From contig CAJLPX010000002.1 in assembly GCA_905208635.1 (NCBI GenBank), positions 62,001 through 126,000 on the forward strand: a stretch of 64,000 nt of DNA, written 5' to 3'. Below the pieces are notes generated by a model. The model did not search any database and was not told where the DNA came from. It saw nothing but the letters and a program-made list of their open reading frames with translations. Position 1 is the stretch's first letter. Every line of letters starts with the position of its first letter. The position numbers were made by a program, and so were the translations under genes. Positions 8,042 through 15,342 of the stretch are shown one piece after another. The stretch comes from an uncultured Collinsella sp. Its GTDB lineage: Bacteria > Actinomycetota > Coriobacteriia > Coriobacteriales > Coriobacteriaceae.

Positions 8042-8875
8042 ATGGAAAACGAGAACATCACCGCCGTCGCTGAGGGCAAGCCCTCCGGCTACAAGGTCAC
8101 CAAGAAGGACCTGCGCAACGCGAACTGGCGCTGGCTCATGAGCGTGTGCACCTTCAACTACCAGACCCAGCAGGGCGCCTCAGTCGCCTACGCCCTCTCG
8201 CCGGTCCTGAGGAAGATCTACACGAACGACGAGGACTATAAGCAAGCGCTCAACAACCACTTCCGCTACTACAACACCCAGCCTTGGCTCGCCGCCATCA
8301 TCCTTGGCGCCTGCGTGGCCATGGAGGAGCGCGACGGCCTAGCGGCGGCGGACGCCGTCCAAGACCTGAAGATCGGCACCATGGGACCGCTCGCCGGCGT
8401 CGGCGACTCCCTGCTCATGACCATGATCCCGACCATCATGGGCTCCATCGCCGCCTACATGGCCATCGAGGGCAACCCCGTGGGAGCCGGCATCTGGTTC
8501 GCGCTCATCCTGGCCATCTTCTGGGTCCGCATGCACGCCCTCGAGTTCGGCTACAAGCAGGGCGTGAAGCTCGTCACCGACTTCAGCGAGAAGCTTCCCA
8601 ACCTCACTGCCGCCGCCTCCGTGCTCGGCCTCACCGTGGTCGGCTGCCTCATCGCCTCGGTCATCGGCGTCACCTGCCCGATTAGCTTCAGCTTCGGCGA
8701 CGTCGCGATGGAGATTCAGCCGCTGCTCGACAAGATCCTGCCTGCCATGATCCCCGCCGCCATCACGGGAAGCGCGTATTACCTTCTTACCAAGAAGAAC
8801 GCGAGCATGACGGCCCTCATCCTCGTGGTGATCGTCCTCGCGATGGTCGCCTCCGCCGCCGGCATCCTCGCCTAG
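8042..8875 (+). CDS. PTS mannose/fructose/sorbose family EIID
   Basis: A 277-residue EIID, the second membrane component that pairs with EIIC. Family features are the N-terminal VTKKDLRNANWRW segment, the NTQPWLAAIILG run, the GTMGPLAGVGDSL motif and C-terminal membrane spans (ALILVVIVLAMVASAAG). It follows EIIC by 2 bases and uses GAGAGGATGA as binding site. Length is typical for the family. Confidence 0.93.
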   Translation: MENENITAVAEGKPSGYKVTKKDLRNANWRWLMSVCTFNYQTQQGASVAYALSPVLRKIYTNDEDYKQALNNHFRYYNTQPWLAAIILGACVAMEERDGLAAADAVQDLKIGTMGPLAGVGDSLLMTMIPTIMGSIAAYMAIEGNPVGAGIWFALILAIFWVRMHALEFGYKQGVKLVTDFSEKLPNLTAAASVLGLTVVGCLIASVIGVTCPISFSFGDVAMEIQPLLDKILPAMIPAAITGSAYYLLTKKNASMTALILVVIVLAMVASAAGILA

Positions 8876-8901
8876 CTTCGACCCAAGAGATTGGTGAATC
8901 A

Positions 8902-9300
8902 ATGAGAAAGATAGTTGTGGCGAGCCATTCCCTTCTCGCCCAGGGCTTCAAGGACACCCTCGAGTTCCTTACGGGTAAGGGCGACGCCGTCAACGCCGTG
9001 TGCGCCTACGTGAACGACAACGGCGAGGGGCTCGACGCGGCGGTCGAGGCGGCTCTTTCGGGCACTGACGAGGTCGTCGTCCTCACCGACGCGTACGGCG
9101 GCAGCGTGAACCAGCGCTTTTCCCGCTTCGCCTCCGACCGGATCCACGTGATCGCGGGTGTCAACCTCCCGCTCGCCATGACGGTCGCGCTCGCGCGCCC
9201 CGACGAGAAACTCGACTTCGACGCCCTCGTCAACGAGGCGCGCCAGCAGATCATCTACGTGAACGGTGCCAGTTCCGCCGAGTGCGACGACGACGAATAG
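8902..9300 (+). CDS. PTS mannose/fructose/sorbose family EIIA
   Basis: A 132-residue stand-alone EIIA-Man-type protein, the first phosphoryl carrier specific to this PTS. His9 in IVVASHSLLAQG is the expected phosphorylation site, and DEVVVLTDAYGGS matches the family loop. The C-terminal third (YVNGASSAECDDDE) is acidic. Having EIIA as a separate gene after EIID is common in this family. The ribosome binding site is weak (AAGAGATTGG). Confidence 0.9.
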   Translation: MRKIVVASHSLLAQGFKDTLEFLTGKGDAVNAVCAYVNDNGEGLDAAVEAALSGTDEVVVLTDAYGGSVNQRFSRFASDRIHVIAGVNLPLAMTVALARPDEKLDFDALVNEARQQIIYVNGASSAECDDDE

Positions 9301-9312
9301 AGGAGGTCGACG

Positions 9313-10437
9313 ATGAGAGAGTTCCTTAAGGACGTGTGGATGCACGGCGGTGAGGAAAGCCGCGCCATCACCCCCGAGAACATCACGGGCGAGAAGGGCC
9401 GCGCCGCCATGTCGGCCAGCCACCTCGGCGTCGGCCGCAAGGGCTCGTGCTGCGTGCCCCTTGAGTCCGGCGAGACCATCACGCTCGCGGACATCGAGGG
9501 CCCCGGCATCATCCGCCACATCTGGATGACCGTCCCCGACAAGACCGCCGCCGGCAGCTTCGTCATGCGTGACCTCGTGCTGCGCTTCTACTGGGACGAC
9601 GAGGAGACCCCCTCGGTCGAGTGCCCTGTCGGCGACTTCTTCTGCAACGGCTTCGGTGAGCGCGCCATCGTCAACTCGATGCCCATCTGCGTGAACCCGA
9701 CGGGCGGCATGAACTGCTACTTCGAGATGCCCTTCAGGAAGCACGCCAAGGTCACGCTTACGAGCGAGCACCCCGGGTTCATTAAGTACATCTTCTACAC
9801 GTTCAACTACGCGCTCACCGACGTGCCGGACGACGCCATGTACTTCCACGCCCGCTTTAACCGCGAGCGCAGCACCCGCAGGGGCGTCGACTACACCGTG
9901 CTCGACGGCGTGCGCGGCAAGGGCTACTACGTCGGCACCTACATGGCCCTGTGCGCCCTGGAGCGCTATTGGTGGGGCGAGGGCGAGATGAAGTTCTTCC
10001 TCGACGGCGACGAGGAGTTCCCCACGGTCACCTCGACGGGAGCCGAGGACTACTTCGGCGGTGCCTGGGCCTTCCTCGACAGGCCGCCCCACGCGCTGCC
10101 CGAGGCGCAGTGCTTCAACACGCTGTTCGCCGGCTACCCGTACCGCTCGACGCGCGACGCCACGCGCGACCGCTTCAGCGCGGGCAAGCCGAACCCGAAT
10201 CCGATGCTCGCGACTAACGACGACGCGCTGCCCAGGCACGGCCTCTACAGGTGGCACCTTCCCGACCCGATCTCGTTCAAGGAGGACCTGCGCGTGACGT
10301 TCCAGGACCTCGGCAACGACGACATCAAGCTCTACGAGCGCGAGGACGACATCTCCACCGTCGCCTACTGGTACCAAAGCGAGCCGCACGCCGTGCTCGC
10401 CCCGTTTGCCGCAAGGCAGGACCGCGTGCCCAGGTAG
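9313..10437 (+). CDS. GH172 / DUF2961 family glycoside hydrolase
   Basis: A 374-residue DUF2961 protein. This family is now known as GH172 and includes difructose dianhydride I hydrolase/synthase and D-arabinofuranosidases. Visible family motifs are GPGIIRHIWMT, RFYWDDEETPS, VGDFFCNGFG, GEGEMKFFLDGD and the STGAEDYFGGAW block; two conserved Glu residues in the last two blocks are candidates for the catalytic pair. There is no signal peptide, so it acts in the cytoplasm on a product imported by the PTS. AGGAGG is the binding site; it is 12 bases after EIIA and probably in the same operon. The exact substrate is inference. Confidence 0.85.
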   Translation: MREFLKDVWMHGGEESRAITPENITGEKGRAAMSASHLGVGRKGSCCVPLESGETITLADIEGPGIIRHIWMTVPDKTAAGSFVMRDLVLRFYWDDEETPSVECPVGDFFCNGFGERAIVNSMPICVNPTGGMNCYFEMPFRKHAKVTLTSEHPGFIKYIFYTFNYALTDVPDDAMYFHARFNRERSTRRGVDYTVLDGVRGKGYYVGTYMALCALERYWWGEGEMKFFLDGDEEFPTVTSTGAEDYFGGAWAFLDRPPHALPEAQCFNTLFAGYPYRSTRDATRDRFSAGKPNPNPMLATNDDALPRHGLYRWHLPDPISFKEDLRVTFQDLGNDDIKLYEREDDISTVAYWYQSEPHAVLAPFAARQDRVPR

Positions 10438-10463
10438 GGTCGCCTCGAAACAAGCCAACGTTA

Positions 10464-10500
10464 TGGGCGCCCGCGGTTGACCATGACTGCGGGCGTCCCT
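10464..10500 (+). repeat. Intercistronic hairpin between GH172 and ROK genes
   Basis: GGGCGCCCGCGGT pairs imperfectly with ACTGCGGGCGTCCC and is followed only by TTT. It lies between two genes that seem to form one operon, so it may stabilise or trim mRNA, or act as a partial terminator. Confidence 0.5.
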
Positions 10501-10516
10501 TTGTAAGGAGGATCAC

Positions 10517-11401
10517 ATGAGCGAAAAGCAAATGAGGCTCGGCGCCCTCGAAGCCGGCGGGACCAAGATGGTCTGTGCCGTGGTGTCCGGCGACGGCGAG
10601 GTCCTCGACCGTATGGAGACCCCGACGCTTACGCCCGCCAAGACTGTCCCGCAGATGATCGAGTGGTTCACCGCCCGCGATGTGGACGCGTTGGGCATCG
10701 GCGCCTTCGGCCCGACCTGCGTCGACCCCAACGACGAGCGCTACGGCTCCATCCTCCAGACGCCCAAGCTCGCGTGGCGAGGCCATGGTCTTCGCGCCGC
10801 GTTCGCCGACGCCCTCGGGATTCCGGTGGCCTACGACACGGACGTGAACGTTGCCTGCCTCGGCGAAGTGGTCTTCGGCTGCTGCAAGGGGCTCGAGGAC
10901 GCCGTCTACGTGACCATCGGCACCGGCGTGGGCGCGGGCGTCATGTGCGCGGGCAGACTCCTTCACGGCATGCTGCACCCCGAGGCCGGTCACATGCTGG
11001 TAAGGACCCGTCCCACCGAGGAGGGACGCTGCGTCTGCCCGAGCCACGCGAGCTGTCTCGAGGGGCTCGCCTCCGGCCCCGCCATCGCCGCGCGCTGGGG
11101 AAAGCCCGCGGCCGAGCTCGCGGACAACGATGAGGTGTGGGCGCTCGAGGGGGATTATCTGGGGCAGATGTGCGCGAACCTCGTGCTCATGTACTCGCCT
11201 CGCCGCATCGTCCTCGGCGGCGGCGTGATGCACCAGGAGCAGCTCTACGGCATCGTCCGCAAGAAGACCCTCGAATATCTGGGTGGCTACATCCAGACCG
11301 CCGAGCTTAAGGACATGGAGAGCTACATCTGCGCCCCGGGCTGCGGCGGCGACCAAGGAATCCTCGGCGCGGCCGAGCTGGCAAGAAGGGCGCTCGCGTA
11401 A
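10517..11401 (+). CDS. ROK family sugar kinase, fructokinase-like
   Basis: A 294-residue ROK kinase. It has the ATP-binding opening LGALEAGGTK, the catalytic Asp in YDTDVNVACLGE, the phosphate loop TIGTGVGAG and a zinc site made of GH in HPEAGHML with CVCPSH-x2-C. The CVCPSHASCLEG form with GLASGPAI is typical of ROK fructokinases. It would phosphorylate fructose or a similar free sugar released by the GH172 enzyme upstream. AAGGAGG precedes the ATG. The gene ends the operon at the terminator near 11434-11483. Confidence 0.85.
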   Translation: MSEKQMRLGALEAGGTKMVCAVVSGDGEVLDRMETPTLTPAKTVPQMIEWFTARDVDALGIGAFGPTCVDPNDERYGSILQTPKLAWRGHGLRAAFADALGIPVAYDTDVNVACLGEVVFGCCKGLEDAVYVTIGTGVGAGVMCAGRLLHGMLHPEAGHMLVRTRPTEEGRCVCPSHASCLEGLASGPAIAARWGKPAAELADNDEVWALEGDYLGQMCANLVLMYSPRRIVLGGGVMHQEQLYGIVRKKTLEYLGGYIQTAELKDMESYICAPGCGGDQGILGAAELARRALA

Positions 11402-11433
11402 CTTGCGCTCTCTCCGCCATACAACGCGTTAAG

Positions 11434-11483
11434 AAAAGACGAGCGCTTCTTGCCAATTGAGCGGCAAGAAGTGCTCGTCTTTT
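11434..11483. terminator. Long bidirectional hairpin terminator
   Basis: A 21-base stem, AAAAGACGAGCGCTTCTTGCC (11434-11454), pairs with 11463-11483 with only one G-U pair and an 8-base loop. A and T runs flank both sides, so it can end the ROK operon on the plus strand and any minus-strand transcript through the remnant at 11518-11760. Confidence 0.85.
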
Positions 11484-11517
11484 GCATTTGTTTTTGGGGC
11501 AGGACGCCCCGCCTCCA

Positions 11518-11760
11518 CTAGAGTCCCTGGACCGCCACACCCACGAGGTTTGGACCGGTGTGGACAAGAAGCGCGGGGCTGATGTCGGAGCGGACGACAT
11601 CCACCGCGTTGGCCACGCGCTCGCACAGGGCCTGCTCCATGCGGTCGTAGAGGTCGGCGTGGGCCGAGGTGCGGCTCGCGGCAAAGCGCACCTCGGGGTG
11701 CTTCTCGACGATGGCGGCGATGAGCTTGGCCTCGGTGCGATGCGGTACTTGCACAGCCAT
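11518..11760 (-). pseudogene. Possible DegV-family C-terminal remnant
   Basis: An 80-codon minus-strand frame whose end resembles the DegV fatty-acid-binding family: a DLYDRMEQAL helix and the terminal SPALLVHTGPNLVGVAVQG, close to the usual HTGPG-hydrophobic C-terminus. The N-terminal domain with the SXGS-type motifs is absent and no good ribosome binding site precedes the first ATG. I read it as a truncated remnant; it could also be a small unrelated gene. Confidence 0.35.
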
Positions 11761-11802
11761 TTCGTGTGCGCGAGGCTGTTGGCTTTTTGGGCCACAGCAA
11801 TC

Positions 11803-11853
11803 ACCTTCCCCCTAGTATGATGACCTGAACAATCCTCATGCTAGGGGGAAGGT
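11803..11853. repeat. 18-base inverted repeat
   Basis: Left arm 11803-11820 (ACCTTCCCCCTAGTATGA) and right arm 11836-11853 match with a single wobble, and TTTTT follows on the plus strand. No gene immediately upstream on that strand needs a terminator, so it may be the end of a decayed element. Confidence 0.7.
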
Positions 11854-12386
11854 TTTTGTCGCGTAGCGGAAATTGGCCTCCACCCGCTGAGCGGGTGGCT
11901 TTCTATGCCGCGCGTGCCGCGCGGCACGGACTAAAGTCCATGAATAAAAACGAGGAAGGCCACGTCCGGCCTCCCTCGCAAAGGGTCTCTGATTACTCCC
12001 ACTCATTGGGGACAGACTTAAATGAGTGCTCTTGAAATGCCGGCGCCTGGGGACGTTCTTTTTCTGTCTGCAGTTTGGAACGTTCCTTTTCTGTCGGCAG
12101 TTTGGGACGGTCCTTAGAGCTGCAGCGCGCCATGAGCGACGAGGCGAAGCGGATCATCCTGTCTTTTGAGTTCTAAGCATAAGCCCCTGTCTCTGAGCAA
12201 TGACCGGTTCGCATTTGTGCGCATTTATGTGCGTGGGATTGCGTGAATATGCGTATAGATGCGCCGTTTACGGGATAAAAATGACCGTTTAGCGGTGAGA
12301 TACGCAAAAACGCGCACAGAAGCGCGTGTTTGTGCGAATATAGAGCTGTCAGAAAGCAAGGCGTTCTATGACACAGGAGGCACATA
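11854..12386. other. Repeat-rich intergenic region
   Basis: It holds no complete gene. It contains a REP-like hairpin CCACCCG-CTGA-CGGGTGG variant near 11880-11900, a GC palindrome near 11905-11923, an imperfect GAGGAAGGCC/GGCCTCCCTC stem near 11951-11977, tandem copies of a 31-base unit with GTTC-TTTTCTGTC-GCAGTTTGG at about 12051-12112, and a short 19-codon frame (12120-12176) that looks like the tail of a lost gene. Further on are the phased TGCG repeats at 12218-12263. Confidence 0.6.
12218..12263 (+). promoter_or_regulatory. Helically phased TGCG repeats upstream of the oxidoreductase operon
   Basis: TGCG occurs at 12218, 12230, 12240, 12250 and 12260, the last four exactly 10 bases apart, with AT-rich bases between. 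A nearby palindrome ACGCGC-ACAGAA-GCGCGT lies around 12310-12328. The array is on the upstream side of the Gfo/Idh/MocA-DeoR operon, so a cooperative operator for the DeoR-type regulator is possible but unproven. Confidence 0.4.
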
Positions 12387-13466
12387 ATGGCAGATTCCAA
12401 GCAGGCTCCGCTCGACGCCGCGGCAGCCGCCAAAGCAGCGTTCGCTTCGGTCCAGGACAAGCCGTTCCCCGACGATATTTTTACGGCTCCCGAGCTCCAT
12501 TGGGCCGTCATCGGTTGCGGCGTTATCGCCAACCAGATGGCTCAGTCCCTTGCTCTTGCCGGTCGCAAGCTTGCGGGCGTCGCCAACCGTACGCCGTCCA
12601 AGGCTCAGGCTTTTGCCGAGCAGTATGGCATCGAGAAGGTCTACGACACGGTTGAGGACCTCTACGCCGATCCTGGCATCGACGCCGTCTACATCACTAC
12701 CCCGCACAACACTCATATCACCTATCTGCGCGCTGCCCTGGCAGCCGGCAAGCACGTGCTCTGCGAGAAGGCCATTACCCTCAATTCCGCTGAACTCGAT
12801 GAGGCCCGTGCCATTGCCGCCGAGCACAACGTGGTCCTTATGGACGCTACCACGGTGCTCCACATGCCCTTGTATCAAGAGCTACGTCGCCGCATGGATG
12901 CCGGCGAGTTCGGCCGCATGAACCTCGCTCAGCTCAACTTTGGTAGCTACAAGGAGTACGGCGACCTGACCAACCGTTTCTACAATCGCAACCTTGCCGG
13001 CGGTGCCATGCTCGATATTGGTGTGTATGCCCTGTCCGTCATGCGCCTGTTTATGGCGAGCCAGCCCGCCGAGGTCGTGTCTCTAGGCAACACCTGCGAG
13101 ACTGGCGTCGATGTTGCGGGCGGCATCGTCTGCCGCAATGCCGAGCAGCAGCTGGGCGTCGTGAGCCTTACGCTTCACTCCAAGCAGCCCAAGCGCTCGG
13201 TCATCAGCTTTGACAAGTGCTACATCGAGGTCAACGAATATCCGCGTGCCGATCACGCGACCATCGTGTGGACTGCGGACGGCCACCGCGAGGAGGTCCA
13301 CGCAGGCACCGAGGCTTACGCCCTGTGTTATGAGATGGCCGATCTTGAGAAGGCCGTTGCCGGCGACGACTCCAAGCGCGAGCTTCTGGATTATGCTTCT
13401 GATGTTATGGAGCTTATGACCAAGCTTCGCGCCGATTGGGGAGTCGTGTACCCCGAGGAGGAGTAA
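12387..13466 (+). CDS. Gfo/Idh/MocA family NAD(P)-dependent oxidoreductase
   Basis: A 359-residue sugar or cyclitol dehydrogenase-like protein. The Rossmann fold opens with WAVIGCGVIANQMAQ (about residue 35), preceded by a roughly 30-residue extension. The family E-K-P-type motif reads LCEKAITLN, so Lys is kept while Pro is replaced by Ala. The second half has the YKEYGDLTNRFYN and GGAMLDIGVYAL segments of the substrate domain. AGGAGG precedes the ATG. It is followed after 3 bases by a DeoR-type regulator, forming a two-gene operon. The substrate cannot be assigned. Confidence 0.85.
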   Translation: MADSKQAPLDAAAAAKAAFASVQDKPFPDDIFTAPELHWAVIGCGVIANQMAQSLALAGRKLAGVANRTPSKAQAFAEQYGIEKVYDTVEDLYADPGIDAVYITTPHNTHITYLRAALAAGKHVLCEKAITLNSAELDEARAIAAEHNVVLMDATTVLHMPLYQELRRRMDAGEFGRMNLAQLNFGSYKEYGDLTNRFYNRNLAGGAMLDIGVYALSVMRLFMASQPAEVVSLGNTCETGVDVAGGIVCRNAEQQLGVVSLTLHSKQPKRSVISFDKCYIEVNEYPRADHATIVWTADGHREEVHAGTEAYALCYEMADLEKAVAGDDSKRELLDYASDVMELMTKLRADWGVVYPEEE

Positions 13467-13469
13467 GCG

Positions 13470-14216
13470 ATGCTTGCGGAAGATAGGCTCAACGCAATCG
13501 TGTCGATGGTGCAGCAGACGGGCTCGGTTACCGTACCGGAGCTTGCTGAGGCCCTGGGCGTGACGGCGTCTACCATTCGGCGCGACCTGCAGACGCTCAA
13601 TCGCGCACACCGTATCGCCAAGGTGCACGGTGGGGCGACGAGCCTTGAGCGCGCGCACGTGACGCGCGACCTAACGCTTAATGAGCGCAGCGATCTCCAT
13701 AACGACGACAAGGAACGTATCTGCGCCCGTGCGGCGGCGCTGGTGGAGCCCGAGAGCTTTGTGTACATCGACTCGGGCTCGACGACGCTCAGGCTCATCG
13801 AGCATCTTCCACACCTTGAAGGTGTCACCTATGTGACTGATTCCGTGCTCCATGCTCAGCATCTCGCTTTGCGCGGCATGCGTACCGTGGTGCTGGGCGG
13901 CGAGCTCAAACCCGAGACCGAGGCGCTCGTTGGCCCCGATGCCTTGGCAACCTTAGACCGTTACAACTTCAACTGCGGCTTTTGGGGCTCTAACGGCATT
14001 GCCGCCGAGCAGGGCTTCACGGCGCCCGATATCGAGGAGGCGCAAGTAAAGCGTATCTCGATGCGCCATACGGCCAAGCGCTTCGTAATCTCGGACGCCA
14101 GTAAATTTGGCATGGTGGCGCCCGTCAAGTTCGCGGACTTCCGCGATGCAACGATTATTACCGCAGGCGAGGTCCCCGCCAAGTACCGGGCAATGGACAA
14201 CGTCGTCACGGTCTAA
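13470..14216 (+). CDS. DeoR/GlpR family transcriptional regulator
   Basis: A 248-residue regulator with an N-terminal DeoR helix-turn-helix (SVTVPELAEALGVTASTIRRDLQTL, about residues 20-44, with KVHGGA after it) and a C-terminal sugar-phosphate sensing domain (YIDSGSTTLRLIEHL, GGELKPETEALVG, GSNGIAAEQGFTAPD). It probably senses a phosphorylated sugar and controls its own bicistronic operon with the upstream oxidoreductase. The start is 3 bases after that stop, with GAGGAGGAG as binding site. Confidence 0.9.
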   Translation: MLAEDRLNAIVSMVQQTGSVTVPELAEALGVTASTIRRDLQTLNRAHRIAKVHGGATSLERAHVTRDLTLNERSDLHNDDKERICARAAALVEPESFVYIDSGSTTLRLIEHLPHLEGVTYVTDSVLHAQHLALRGMRTVVLGGELKPETEALVGPDALATLDRYNFNCGFWGSNGIAAEQGFTAPDIEEAQVKRISMRHTAKRFVISDASKFGMVAPVKFADFRDATIITAGEVPAKYRAMDNVVTV

Positions 14217-14307
14217 CGGCAGGGACGGGCTAAGGCCAAAACCACCGCGAAGGTGCCCGTCCCCATTGTGGTGGTTAGTAATGAAAACTGAGTAGTTTTC
14301 TCAATAG

Positions 14308-14343
14308 AAAAGCGGCAACGTCCATTACGGGCGTTGCCGCTTT
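14308..14343 (+). terminator. Terminator after the DeoR-family gene
   Basis: AAAGCGGCAACG (14308-14319 region) pairs with CGTTGCCGCTTT, and the stem is followed by TTTCGTTGT. It is well placed to end the 12387-14216 operon. Confidence 0.8.
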
Positions 14344-14361
14344 CGTTGTCTACCGGTTTAG

Positions 14362-14588
14362 TCTAAATCTGTAACAACTGGACCGCTTAAAGTGGGCTAG
14401 GTGTTACTGATTGAAATACTTCCGAATTGCGCCGTTCCTTTGTCTCAATCTGTAACATTTAGGATCGATTTTGCCGAGTTATTGTTACAGATTGAGATTT
14501 TCCCTTGAGGGGGATTCGAATGTCTCGATCTGTAACAGATAGACCGGAAAATGGGCTCTAACTGTTACAGATCGAGACGTTTTGGGAC
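14362..14588. repeat. Three tandem palindromes built on TCTGTAACA/TGTTACAGA
   Basis: Three successive inverted repeats share one core. Pair 1 is 14362-14376 with 14402-14416 (imperfect), pair 2 is 14443-14457 with 14483-14497 (perfect 15 bases), and pair 3 is 14522-14538 with 14572-14588 (perfect 17 bases). Each palindrome is about 55-67 bases and they lie about 80 bases apart. This is the form of a BIME/REP-type cluster. It fills the gap between convergent genes, so a role as regulator site is unlikely. Confidence 0.8.
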
Positions 14589-14667
14589 CGCGGCTGAGTC
14601 ATCGTGGCGGCATGACGTTTGACCAGATAAAACCTGTCAAAATAAACCTGTCCCTTTTTGGCAGGAT

Positions 14668-15327
14668 TTAGGGCTCCCAGGGGCAGGGGGCTTCGATGTG
14701 GATGTGCTCGCCGGTTACGGGATGCGTGAAGGATACGCTGTGGGCGTGGAGCATCAGGCCGCAGGGACGCGGCGTTCCGTACAGGTCGTCGCCAATCAAG
14801 GGATGATGCTCGCTTGCCAGGTGCACGCGGATCTGGTGCTTGCGGCCGGTGAGCAGCTCGACATCAATATACGAGCGCGTAGGCAGGCCACGGCGGCTCT
14901 TAAGGCGCTTGAGTACCTTGACGCGCGTCTGAGACGGCTTGCCGCTGGCGCCAACGCGCATCTTGCGGCTATCGTGGCGGTCGCGGGCGATAGGCTTGTC
15001 GATGAGCTTCTCGTTCCAGTCGATTTTGCCCTCGGCGAGCGCTAGGTAGTGCTTTTCGAACGCGTGGTCGATAATCATCTGGTCAAAGGCGGGCTGCGTC
15101 TGCTTGTCGAGTGAGAACAGCACCACGCCGGTGGTGTCGCGGTCCAAGCGGTTGAGCGGCTGCATGTCGGTCGCGGCAAAGCCGTCGCCCATCGCCAGCA
15201 GCAGGTCGCTGGCGTAGTCGGTGAGCGTGCGCTCGCCGGTGCCGTCGCCGTGGACGATCATGCCGGCGGGCTTGTCGATGGCCATGAGCCAGGCGTCGCA
15301 GTAGAGGACTTGAGGTTCTTCGTTCAC
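14668..15327 (-). CDS. RluA-family pseudouridine synthase
   Basis: A 219-residue rRNA or tRNA pseudouridine synthase without an S4 domain. The catalytic motif reads NRLDRDTTGVVLFS with Asp retained; the usual first His is Asn. Other family parts are AIDKPAGMIVHG, EKHYLALAEG and TGRKHQIRVHLAS near the end. It overlaps nothing and is 15 bases downstream (in transcription order) of the U32 gene at 15343-17838, with which it is probably co-transcribed. The target base is not predictable from this sequence. Confidence 0.9.
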   Translation of the reverse strand: MNEEPQVLYCDAWLMAIDKPAGMIVHGDGTGERTLTDYASDLLLAMGDGFAATDMQPLNRLDRDTTGVVLFSLDKQTQPAFDQMIIDHAFEKHYLALAEGKIDWNEKLIDKPIARDRHDSRKMRVGASGKPSQTRVKVLKRLKSRRGLPTRSYIDVELLTGRKHQIRVHLASEHHPLIGDDLYGTPRPCGLMLHAHSVSFTHPVTGEHIHIEAPCPWEP

Positions 15328-15342
15328 GTGTAAGCCTTTCGG

